Source: Cyanophora paradoxa
Taxonomy: Eukaryota; Glaucocystophyceae; Cyanophorales; Cyanophoraceae
Reading direction: 5' to 3'
Assembly: GCA_004431415.1 (NCBI GenBank)
Contig: QPMI01000141.1
Coordinates: 97,720-161,719 of the forward strand
DNA: 64,000 nt
A program made the translations under genes and the position numbers. Position 1 is the stretch's first letter, and every line of letters begins with the position of its first letter. Shown here one piece after another: positions 23,001 through 32,671 of this stretch. Below the pieces are notes generated by a model. It was not told the DNA's origin. It was given only the letters and a program-made list of their open reading frames with translations, and did not search any database.

Positions 23001-24929
23001 CCAGCAGCGTCGTGTACGAGTTGCCCCCGATGCTGCCCGGGGGGGGGCGAGGCGCGTCGGCGGCGCGCTCGGGGCCGCGCGGGCTCGCGGGGCCGCACCT
23101 GTTCTGGAGGATGCGGGTGAGCTTGGAGTCGCGGTAGCCGACGTGGCGGGCGGGGCCCCCCGCCCCGTCCTCCCCCTTGTCCAGCGACACCACCACCTGC
23201 GCGGGCCCCCTCGCATCGGCTCTGCTCCGCGCGGTGCGGGCGGCCGCCTCTAGCGTCCCCTCCAGCTAGCCAGCCGGCTAGGCCAGCGACGCCGGCTAAC
23301 CCAGAAGAGGGGCGGGGGGGTCCCGGGGCGGGGCTCGGTGGCGGGCGGACCTTGCCAAGAGCGGTGAGGGACTGGTTGATCATGACGGCCTCCTTCAGCC
23401 GCTGGCCCTCGCTCTGCCGCCCCCCCGCCAAGCGAGGTTCAGCAAGCAGCGAAGGGGGGGAGGATATCGCCGGGCGGGGCGGGGCGGGGGCGCCTGGCTC
23501 TTGGCGATGCGCTCGGAGCCGGCGAGGTCGACGAGGTTCAGCACGCCCGTCACCGTCTCCGCCTCCATGTCCGCCGCCCCCGACCGCGCTGCCCGGGGCC
23601 TTCAGGACAACCCTCCGGGCCCGGGGCCGGGGCCGGGGCGGGGCCGGGGGCCGGGGGCGCACGGGACTGGAGGACGGTGATGGCGAGGACGGTGTGGGAG
23701 CGGGAGCTCGTCTGGTTCATCGCCGTCTCGTGCGTCGCCCGCCGCGCCAGCCCCGCCGCGATCACCTCCATCACCTGGGGCCCCCCTGTCAGCCTCCAGC
23801 CGCCCCGCCCCGCGCAGCCCCGCTCGAGCGCACCTCGTCGACGGAGGAGACGGGGATCATGGAGAGGTCCTTGACGTAGACCTCCCCCTTCGGCGTCTCG
23901 TGGATCTCCAGGTCCCCCGAGGCCCCGCCGCCCCCGCCCCCGGACCCGGCGCCGCTGCTCCGCCGCGGCGACGTGGCGCCCCCCGACGACGGCCGCCGCC
24001 GCAGCGCGCTCCCCGGCCGCCGCACCGCCGCCCGCTTCCCCGCGTTCTGGTCCAGGTACGCCCGCCCCAGGTCCCGGATCTGATCCAGGTAGTTCTCCAG
24101 GAACGACACGAAGACGCCGAAGTGACTGTAGGGGGACTGCCCGCGCCCGGCTCGGGGCGCGCTCCAGAGGGCGGGGGAGAAGGGAGGGGAGGGCAGGCGC
24201 GCCTGCTTGCCGATCTGCTCGAAGATGTGCTGCACGGCGCGGGGCGCGATGCCGAGCCGGTCCGGCATCTCCCCGAACATGCTGCGGGCGAAGACACGTT
24301 CGGAACGGGCTCCGCGGCGCGCGGCGCTGCGCGGCGAGCGCGCGGCCGAGAGAAGAGAAGAGGGGAGGGGCGCGCCTGTAGGTCTTGCCGGAGCCGGTCT
24401 GCCCGTAGGCGATGCAGCAGGCGTTGAAGCCTTGCAGCACGTGGTCGATCAGCGGCCTGCACATCTGCCGCCCCCAGCCCCGCGTCAGCCGCGCCGCTCC
24501 TCCTGCACGGTTGCTGGGGCGGCCGTCCGAGGCTCGCCCGCTATCGATTCGTGGGGGAGAAAGGGGCGAGGCGCCCCAAAGCCGCGGAGCCGGGCGCACC
24601 CGGTCGTACACGTCCTGCTGGGTCGCCTCGCCCTTGAGGAAGCCGTCGAAAGCGAACTCGCGCTCCCCGCCCCGAATGGGGTCCTTGATAGTGATGACAT
24701 CGTCGGGGCTCACCGTGATCATGCCCCCCATCGCCTCTGGAGGCTGCGGGCGCAGCCGCACGTGGACCCGCACATTGGCAGAGTCCACCTGGATCTGCTT
24801 GCCCGCCGAGGGCGCCGCCGCTTCTTCGGGCTGCTGTGGGTCCAGTTAGCTAAAAGCGGCCGCGGAGGGCGGGCGGCCCGGTCCTTAACGAAAACGCATA
24901 GAAAAGCTCGGTTCGGCTCGAACCTGCAT
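20025..24929 (-). CDS. Kinesin motor protein with coiled-coil tail
   Basis: Microtubule motor with N-terminal motor domain. A possible tiny first exon (ATGCAG at 24929) joins to QPEEAAAPSAGKQIQVDSAN; the motor proper starts NVRVHVRLRPQPPEAMGG. Motor motifs in order: YGQTGSGKTY (P-loop), a Gly/Ser-rich insert of about 50 residues after ENYLDQIRDLGRAYLDQNAG, MNQTSSRSHTVLAITV (switch I), NLVDLAGSERIAKSQ (switch II), VGYRDSKLTRILQNSIGGNS and ANYEECLNTLQFANRCQNV (neck side). Then come FVxRPRVNYVDARAA-like sequence, heptad-rich segments (ELRQLVADLRRELQRKEDHI, TQEVDEMRARAALEARERAA, EISALKLSLENMVEGRTGEL) and a tail with YPMEQSPMGPRPRIPKRDRP. Many short introns break all parts. Subfamily not assigned; the tail resembles flagellar-type kinesins only loosely. 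Head-to-head with the UPF0193 gene. Confidence 0.92.
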
Positions 24930-25297
24930 CTAGCGCCCACTCGGCGAGCCTGCTGGCTATGCGCCGACAACTCCGAGCCTCGTCAACGCGCGGTCCGAGC
25001 TACGCTTCTCTTTTCTGCGCCTTGGTATAGCTCTTCGGATCCTCTCGAGGCTAGTCAGGAAACCGCCCGCCTCTGTGCTGTATTTGCAGCTGGCCGGTTA
25101 TAAGATTCTGTACCCCCTTAAAGAAGTTCTGAGTTCTCAGTTCTGTTGCACTTCCGGCCCTCCCCGCGAGCTCCAGCGCACTGTAGAGCACGGGGCAGGT
25201 CTACCGCATTGTTTCGAGCAAGAGCTGAGTGCCAGCACTGCCAGCGCCGTCTCCCTTTCCTGCAGTAGCACAGCCGCCGCCCAGCCCAACCGCATAC
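24930..25297. promoter_or_regulatory. Divergent 5' region of kinesin and UPF0193 genes
   Basis: 368 bp between divergent starts, with no coding signal. Inferred from gene orientation. Confidence 0.4.
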
Positions 25298-26223
25298 ATG
25301 GATGACGGCACGGCCAGCGAGGCCCCGTCGGTTGCCATGAGCGCCTTCGCCGGGACAAGTATAGGACGGCAGCTGAACGCGATCTACGGCGGCAAGCGGA
25401 GCATGAACATAGCGGCGCCGAAGCTGCCCCCGTCTTCCATTAAACCAAGGGAGCCCAGCCCGCCGTCGGCGCCCCAGCGGCCAGCGCACCTCACCGCGGC
25501 CGAGGTCCGCCGCGCCCCCGCCCCCGCGCCCCCGCCGCCGCACTAAGGCGGAGCGCTAACGCTCGCGCAGCAAATCGATTACCCGATCCCGGGTCAGTTC
25601 AGCAGGAGGCCAAACTACCCGTCGTACTGGAGGCCGGGCAAGAAGCCGGCGGCTGCGATCCAGGCCGAGAACCCGCCCGACGCACCGTACGTGCCCGGCG
25701 CGCGGTCCAACAGTGCGTCTCCGCGACCCCCGCGCGCGTGCGCCGCCCCGTGCCGACCGCCGCGGCCCGCAGAGAACTTCAAGGACAGGACGAAGGAGAA
25801 GGAGCGCCTGCAGCGCATCTTCGAGGCGCGCCGCCCGCTCCCCTCGCCGCCACCCGCAGCCGCTCACCGCCTTCCTCCGCGCAGAACAACGGCAAGGACC
25901 CGCACGCGCTGCTGGGGGCCGTGCAGGTGCCGGCGGAGGGCGAGGGCGAGGAGGAGGAGGCGGGGGAGGAAAACGAGTTCGACATGCTGGTGCGGGAGAT
26001 CGACGAGCGCAAGGCCTTCCTCGACGAGATGGAGCAGCTCGGCGCCCGCCCCAAGTACGAGGCCCAGATCCGCGGCGAGATCGCCCAGGTCCCCCTCTCC
26101 TCCCCCGCCCCCCGCCCTCTTCTGGGCCGGAGCTGACGGCGCCGCCCGCAGCGGCTCGCGCGGATGCGGCAGATCGAGCGGCAGCGGGGGGCGCGGCCCG
26201 CCGCCCAGCCGCCCTCCGGATGA
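25298..26223 (+). CDS. UPF0193 (EVG1/C22orf23) family protein
   Basis: Homologue of the small conserved eukaryotic UPF0193 family. Molecular function unknown; the family is found mostly in organisms with cilia (my recollection). Five exons in frame: 25298-25504, 25571-25712, 25773-25825, 25885-26088, 26152-26223. The diagnostic part is KEKERLQRIFE followed by NEFDMLVREIDERKAFLDEM and EQLGARPKYEAQIRGEIAQR, ending RLARMRQIERQRG. Human EVG1 has matching EELVKEIxERxEFLxxME and GxxxxYxxIIxxEIxxxL stretches. The N-terminal 70 residues are Pro/Ser-rich and not conserved as far as I can tell. Intron 3 (25826-25884) has a GC donor. 225 residues, close to the family norm. Confidence 0.85.
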
Positions 26224-26591
26224 GGGCCCGACCGGTTCCCTCCCTCTATCCCCCGGCCCTGTCGCCCAAACTGCTCTTTTTGCTCACTTCATACATCGAC
26301 ATCGCATATCAATCTTAAATCACTCGCAATCACTGAATTGCCGAAACTGCATCAAATAGTTACACATTCTACCTGATAACTCTTGAAACTCGAATGAACG
26401 TGCGGCGAGGCGGCAGCAGGGTGGGAGCCGCGGGCGGGAAGCTCTGAAGGGGAAGCAGGGTGTTTGGGGCCTCGGAGGCGGGGCGAGCCATCAAAGGGCG
26501 AGGAAGGGCAGGACGGGTCGTCGATGGCGCGGGAGGTGGGGGCAGAACGAAGGACAAGAGGAAAGGGTTCGGGGAGCACGAGATCTCGAGA
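26224..26591. other. Convergent intergenic region
   Basis: An AT-richer stretch at 26280-26400 is followed by a purine-rich GGGGAAG region. No gene seen. Confidence 0.5.
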
Positions 26592-27955
26592 TCAGGGGAG
26601 GACCAGCGGGGAGCGCAGCCGCGCCTGCAACGACCCCCGGGCGTAAGTAAGCGGGGCGAGCAGAGCGTAGCCGAGGAGGGAGGGGGGAGAGCAGGGGGGT
26701 ACACGCCTGGACGAGGAGGAGGGTGGCGCCGGTGACGGCGGGGATGGCGAGGTTGTCGTCGCAGGGGGCCCACAGCTCCGCCGCCGTCGCCGCCAGCGCC
26801 CCCGCGAACGCGTAGTACTCCACCTGAGAGGGGTCAGCTGGGAGGAAGAAGCGAGAAGTAAGAAGGATAGGACGACGATCAAACGCACCAGGTGCATGTG
26901 CCTGAACGTCAGGAGCCTGCGAGGGGCACGCGTTGGTCGGCTGGCTCGGGGGCGGAGGGAGTGGCACCGCACCCCATGGCGAAGCAGACGGCGAAGCAGC
27001 CGAGGGAGCCCTCGAGGCTCTTCCCGTTGGCGATCTTCGTGCGCCCCATCGAGAGGCCCACGAGCGCCGCGCACAGGTCCCCGATCGTGAGGCAGAGCTG
27101 CGCGGGGGCTCGGCGCCGGCCCCGAGGGCGACGGGAAGCGCGGAGAAAGGGGTACCAGGCTGTAGATGCAGCCGATGGGCGGGCAGAAGTAGACGGTTAG
27201 GAAGCACCCGCAGAGGTCTGCGGGGGCCCGGCGGGTCGGCGCGCAGGGGGCAGCGCGATGGCGGGTGCGGCGCGCACAGTACGAAGTGCCAGAGAGGCGC
27301 GTGCGCTCGTGCTGCGGGGCAGGCGGGTCAGATCCGTGCCGAAAGCGAGCGGCGGCGCGGCGCCGACGCGAACCGGCCGCAGCATGCCGCCGAGCACTTC
27401 GATGAACTTTTCATTGAAAGCGGGCACGAGCAGCCTGAAGCACTCCACTGAAAAGACTGTGTACACGCTCAGAGGACCGCGAACGCCTGGAGCGGGGGGG
27501 CAAGCTGACCGACGGCAAAGACGCTGCCAACGGTGATGGCGGCGGCGTGCTGCGTGAGCCAGCCGTTCTTGAGGCCGACGTAGTAGATGAACGGCACGAA
27601 TACGCCCGACACGTGGAAGCTCTGTGCGCGCAGTGAGCGCGGCCGCTCGTCAAACAGTCGGACGCGGGAAGCGGACCTTCCTTCGGGTCTCGCGCAGGAA
27701 CTGGGCGTGCGAAACAGTGAGCATGGGCGGGCAAGTGCGTAGCTAAGGGAGTGGGGCTCAACGCGAAACGTGCAAGGCTGACTGACCTTCGCAACTCGTC
27801 TGATGCTCAACCCTAGCAGCTCTCGCCCGGTGCGCCGGGTCAAGGTGACCGAGCAGCACAACAAGAGAAGTCCCAAAACCAGCAGCCCGGCAAAGAGCCT
27901 GCACTGCGTTGGTCGAGGTGGGGCGAGGGAACCGCAGCGCCACGCACCCTAGCAT
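26592..27955 (-). CDS. CTP-dependent lipid kinase, DGK1/phytol kinase/dolichol kinase family
   Basis: Polytopic membrane enzyme that phosphorylates a lipid alcohol (diacylglycerol, phytol/farnesol or dolichol), typically with CTP. Reading from ATG 27955, and removing a GC-AG intron, the N-terminus becomes a hydrophobic helix MLGCVALFAGLLVLGLLLLC; an upstream exon without ATG could extend it. Then come RRTGRELLGLSIRRVAK, FLRETRRK and SFHVSGVFVPFIYYVG, the conserved RK-x-FHxSG start of the kinase core. Further motifs: ECFRLLVPAFNEKFIEVLGG, LCLTIGDLCAALVGLSMGRT with IANGKSLEGSLGCFAVCF (the GD-x-A-A-x-G-x-x-xG-x-x-KS-x-EGS signature) and the last helix-rich part with APCDDNLAIPAVTGATLLL. The last exon RLRSPLVLP follows another apparent GC-AG intron. 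Exon borders near 27490 are unresolved. Substrate cannot be assigned. Confidence 0.8.
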
Positions 27956-28672
27956 CACGAGCGGGAAGAGCCGATTGCGCTGGTTTACGTACACAAGCTC
28001 AAGCTCACGCTTCTGGATCCGGACTCCACACGAAACTTGCCGCGTCTCACTTTCCGGGTACAAGTGTAAAGAACAGGGGGGATGTAGCGGAGCCTTCGTA
28101 CGCGTCCCACGCGCGCGCGCGGCGCTGGCTCGGGCCTTGCAATATTAATTGGTCTCGAGCAAGCGGGGCCGGGCGCGGCGGGTTCTTGATTCGACTTGAT
28201 TCAAGGTATGCAGGGAAGCTCAGGTCTTTCCGTCGACTTTTGCTTGTCAGGCGTAGTGCCTCTCCTGCCCTCCGCTATACGTGGGTCTTCCCTAGGGCGG
28301 ACTTCCACGTCTGGAGGGTGTTAGCGTGCTCTGTTTGCCTTCATCGGTCTGCGTAGGGCGCTGGGCTCAGCGGCTTTTTCTGCAGGTGTATCTTTCGGCC
28401 TCTCGCCCCATTTGTAGATATAGGACGTAGATAGAATTTCCCACCACTTAGACAGAGCACAGCACTCGACGGTCCTCAATGTTATCTAGTCGGAGAGATA
28501 AATTGGGCGATGTGAAACTCCTAGTAGTTGTTGTTGTGTGCTAATGCAAATCCTTCTTCTTCGACTTGATTCAAGGTACACAGAGGCTCGAATTCAAAGA
28601 GGGGCACTCACAAACTAAACCAAATCTAAACTTTTAATATCGAATTCCGCCCGTACGCGTGGATCCTGGCGC
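27956..28672. other. Intergenic region with direct-repeat words
   Basis: Between the lipid-kinase 5' end and the next gene's 3' end on the same strand. Contains two copies of a CGACTTGATTCAAGGTA word (about 28192 and 28562). AT-richer than the genes. No gene seen. Confidence 0.5.
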
Positions 28673-30865
28673 TCAAGGCTCGGGCTCGGAGTCCGATTCC
28701 TCGGGGTCTTCGGAGGCCTCGAGGGCGCCAGCCGGCCCCTCCGCCGCGAAGCCCGGCGCGAGCCCCGAGGCGGCGAGGCGGGGCCGGCGGCAGGCGGGGC
28801 CCAGGCGGAGGGCGGCGAGGGCCGGGCAGGCCTCCAGGCGGAGGCTCTGCAGGGCGGGGCAGCCGTCGAGCTCCAGGCGGGAGAGGGCGCGGCAGGCGGC
28901 GATGCGGAGGCTTCGGAGGCGCGGGGCGGGGCCCAGGGCGAGGGTCCCGGCGAGGCGGGGGCAGTGGGAGAGGGAGAGTGAGGTGAGGGCGGCGCAGGGG
29001 AGGGCGGAGAGCCAGGGGGCGTCGAGGAAGGGGCAGGAGGCGAGGGCCAGGGACTCCAGGCGCCGGGCGGCGAGGCGGCAGGCCCGCAGCGCCGAGCCGG
29101 CGGCGGAGACCGAGGAGAAGAGGCGGAGGCGGGCCAGGAGCGGCGCCTCGAGCTCGAGGGAGGAGCAGAGGGGCGAGTCGACGCAGAGGGCGGCGGTGCG
29201 GAGGCGCGGGGCGGCGGCGGCGAGGGGCGCCGCGGCGTGGGGCACGGCGGCGTCCACCTCCTCCAGGATGGCCCAGGGCGCCTCGGCCGGCAGCGAGCCG
29301 GCGTGGAGGCGGGCGAGGGGGGGTACGGGCCCGCCCCCGAAGGAGAGGGCGTGGAGGGGCAGCTCGAGGTCGCGGAGGGCCGGGCAGGCCTCCACCCGCC
29401 CCGACGGCAGCCCGATCGCCCTGAAAAGCTCACCCTGCCCCCCTCCCTGTCACGGGGTACGGCAAAGGACCGGGGGCGGGGGCGGGCGCGGGGGCGGGCG
29501 CCTGGGCGGGGGAGAAGCGCGGCCGGACGGCGACGCGGAGGGTGCGGAGGACGGGGCAGGCCGCCACTCGCAGCGCGGGGGGCACGAGCCGGGAGCGCAG
29601 CTCGAGCTCCTCCAGCGCCTGCCGGGCCGCGGATTCAGCTCAGGGGGGTGGGGGGGGGGGGGCGGGGGGGTAGGGCGCACGGCGGCGCCGGAGAGCTCGC
29701 AGCCGCCGGCGTCGGGCTCGGCCTCCGCGTCTGCGTCAAGGACGCGCAGGGCGCGCAGGGGCGCCGCCCGCCCCTCCGCCGCCATGCGGAGCAGCTCGCC
29801 TGCCCCGGGGGTAAGTTGGCTGCGGGGGTACGGGGGAGCACGAAGCGCACCGGGCCCGGCGTCGATCTTGACGGAGAGGCGCGCGAGCTCGCCGCCGTCC
29901 TCGTACCCCTCCAGCTCCTCGGCCCCGACGTGCAGCCGCTCCAGGCGGGGCAGACGATCCAGCAGCAGACGCAGGTCCGCCATCTGGGAGGGGGCGGCGT
30001 CGGGAGGGGACGCGGGGGGAACGCGAAGGGCGTGGCGCGCCTGCAGGACAAGGGCGCTGCTGGGGAGGGGCTCGCCCGCCTCGGACCACTGGATCTGCCG
30101 GGGTACAGCGTTCGAAAGGGCGGGGCGTGTGATCGGGCTGGGGGAAAGGCGCACGCGGCCGTGGCGAAGCGTTAGGGATAGGAGCGGAGGCGGCTTATCG
30201 AGGTCGGGAGGGGGTAGAAGGCCCTCGAGGGCGGCAGTGAGCGACTCGGAGAGGGGCACGTGAAGGGCGGCCTCGAACTCCAGAAGCGAAGGGCAGACCT
30301 CGCCGCGGGCGAGCCCGCAGAAGAGGGCGGGGGGGAGGAAGACGCCGCAAAGGACGAGGCGGCCGAGGCGGAACGGCGCGCCGCCGCCGGGGGCGGCGAG
30401 CGGGGCGCCACAGGAGGCGGAGCGACCGCCCGTCGAGAGCTCGAACCCGAGCAGGCCGCCGGCGCCGCTGATCGCCCACTCCGCAAGCTCCTCCACGTCG
30501 CACGCGGGCGACGCGTCGATCGCGAGCGCGTCCGGCCTTGCGCCCTCGACGAGCGACACGACGTCCAGCTTTTTTGCGTAGACCGCCCGCGGGATCAGCA
30601 GGCGGAGACCCGTTTCGCCGGTGGCCCCCCTGTACTCAAGCAGCGCCCGCACCGCAGCCGCGTACGCAGCTGCTGGGATGCGCTGGTCCGCGCAGCTCAC
30701 GAACGGGGCAATCGCGCCGCCACGGCTCCAGCACCACAGCTCAGCGTGCGCGAATACGATCCGCCTCAGCTCGCGGGAGGAGCTGCCGATGCGCAGCAAG
30801 TCTAAGGGCCCAAGGTGCCGGAGCACCTCGATTACGACGCTGTCGGGCAGGCCGCCGAGGCCCAT
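28673..30865 (-). CDS. F-box/LRR-repeat protein
   Basis: Second likely SCF adaptor of the window. Starts MGLGGLPDSVVIEVLRHLGP, with an F-box core LPDSVVIEVLRHLGPLDLLR continuing IGSSSRELRRIVFAHAELWC, whose trailing Trp is typical. The middle carries an acidic/hydrophobic region, then a run of leucine-rich repeats: ADLRLLLDRLPRLERLHVGA, then RVEACPALRDLELPLHALSF and near the C-terminus ALTSLSLSHCPRLAGTLALG, ALSRLELDGCPALQSLRLEA and CPALAALRLG, a Cys-containing LRR consensus of about 23-26 residues. Introns around 30115, 29820, 29650 and 29450 begin GTACCCC or similar. The C-terminus is acidic (SEDPEESDSEPEP). No introns are needed in the first 240 residues. Head-to-head with another F-box-like gene at 31072. 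Confidence 0.85.
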
Positions 30866-31071
30866 AGGGCGAAACTGTGATGATCCGAGATTCGCGCTAA
30901 GGGCGTACCGTATAGTACGTACGCGGCCTTCAAAACAATCGAGTACGGGAGTCGGAGTACCGCCGAAACGGGTACGCGCAAAACTTGGCCGGCAAGCTCG
31001 GCCGCGGCGACAGGCCAGCTGAGAGAGAGGCTCCAGCCCGCGCGATAAATTGCAGTGATAGGCTTCCAGCG
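30866..31071. promoter_or_regulatory. Divergent 5' region of two F-box genes
   Basis: 206 bp between head-to-head starts; no coding signal. Inferred from gene orientation. Confidence 0.45.
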
Positions 31072-31845
31072 ATGTCGATCGTCAAGTGCGACCACAAGAT
31101 TTTGAGCACCATCTTCGGCAACTTCGAGCCGAAGGCGCTAACCAGCCTTCGGCTGGTCAGTCGGGACTGGTGCGCTTTCCCCCTTTGATTTGCTGGCTCC
31201 CCCGGGCGACGGACGTTGGCGGACGTGATTGGTTTTGTTTTTGGGGGGCGCGGGCATCCCTGCTCCAGAGCGCCACGTCCGCGTGCGCCATGTGCTGGCA
31301 CAGCACGTCGTAGTCGAAAGAATAGCTCCATCACCCTGCCCGCCCCCGTTTCCCCCGCGTGCTTGATTCCCTTCGGCGCGCCCGACGCTGACGCGGCGAC
31401 CCAGGTCGCTTGTCGCCGTCAACGACTATCTCTGGGAGCCCCACGTCCAGAAGGACTTTCCCGCGGCGCATCCTGATGCGGCTGCATCTCGTGGCGCAGC
31501 TTTCCGCGTCTACGTGCGTTCCCGGCCGCCCGCCGGCCTTTCGCCCGATCGCCGCCGCTGATACGCTCTTTCGTTCTCAGGTGAGAGAGTACCTGGTGAG
31601 TGCCCTCGCCGCCTCGCCGGCGGCGCCCGCCGAGGGCCCGCGCCGCCGCGCTGACCCCGCGCCGCGCAGGTGCGCAAGGGGATGCGGCTCCTGGTCTTCT
31701 CCGCCTTCTTCACCAACCGGCTGCACGGCTTCTTCGCCCGCGAGGTGCCCCCGCCCCGCTCCGCCTCGCCCTGCCTAGGCCCGCGGCCGCGGCCTTGCGC
31801 GAAGCTCTGACTCGGCGGCGACCGGCGCAGGCCGAGCTCAACTAG
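31072..31845 (+). CDS. Small F-box-like protein
   Basis: Begins MSIVKCDHKILSTIFGNFEP and continues KALTSLRLVSRDW, an F-box-like helix pair lacking the usual LP start. After an intron (donor GTGCGC near 31170, acceptor near 31405) it reads SLVAVNDYLWEPHVQKDFPA then AFRVYVREYLVRKGMRLLVF and SAFFTNRLHGFFAREAELN, stop 31843-31845. Introns between VY/VREYL, EYL/VRK and ARE/AELN are GT-AG and in frame. Product about 120 residues, with W and YL spacing like the end of an F-box adaptor but no LRR or other substrate domain. An extra exon between 31170 and 31405 is possible. Function otherwise unknown; its closeness to a divergent F-box gene suggests a related pathway, by inference only. Confidence 0.55.
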
Positions 31846-32671
31846 CGAGCCGCGAGGGAGCGAGCGAGCCGAGCTGGCAAGGGCTTCACCGGCCGGCTTG
31901 GCTTGGCGAGCCTCGAAGCTTCGCTCCGGCGGCCGGTCGCCATGCCCGGCGGCCGCCTGCACATGTGCCCTGCGCGTCGAAACCGAGCCCTACGTCCGGC
32001 AGGCGCCCGCCGCTTTCCTCCCCCTCGATCCCCTGTCGTTTTGCGCATCTTCCTTGAATTTTGCTCCGCTCTTCCCCAAGCTTAAAAGTGTCCAGATAGG
32101 AACCTGTACATGTACCCATACGGTATTCCGAGCCTTCAGTTTAATTTACGCAGCTCTCTGCAGATGTAGATGTAATTGTACCCGAGTCCAGTTCCAATTC
32201 CATTTCCGATCCTGATCACGAATCTAATTTGAAAGCCTTGAAAGCCCTCTGGGTTGGTACCCGCGCCCACCTGGCGCGCGGGGTGTAGGGTTCGCAAAGA
32301 TGCCATTCGATTCAAAAGACAAAGATAGGCTCGTCGATCGATATCGATTCGATTCAAGTGAACTGAATGCAAGCTACAGAGAATTCGAATGAGGTAAAAA
32401 CGCTCCAGGCGGAACGCATACATACGTATACGAGACTGAAGTACGGAAGATCGGATTATATGGGACGACTGCGGATCAAATCACGTCCTGAATCCCAAAT
32501 CTTTGAGTATGAAACCTGCTGATGTGATCGGGCACTGCTACCACTGGCCGGGCGACCGGCGCCCCGCTTCTGCCTATTCAAACACGTAACAGCTATAAAA
32601 ACTGCGAAAGTATGCCTAGAGATACTTGACCGGGATCGGGGGAGAAAAGCAGAGGAGCGGGGCAGGGCCGC
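31846..32671. other. Convergent intergenic region, AT-rich island
   Basis: The part from about 32080 to 32600 is much AT-richer than its surroundings, with a GATTCAAG word near 32350 and an ATCGATATCGAT-like palindrome. No reading frame with family similarity. Confidence 0.5.
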
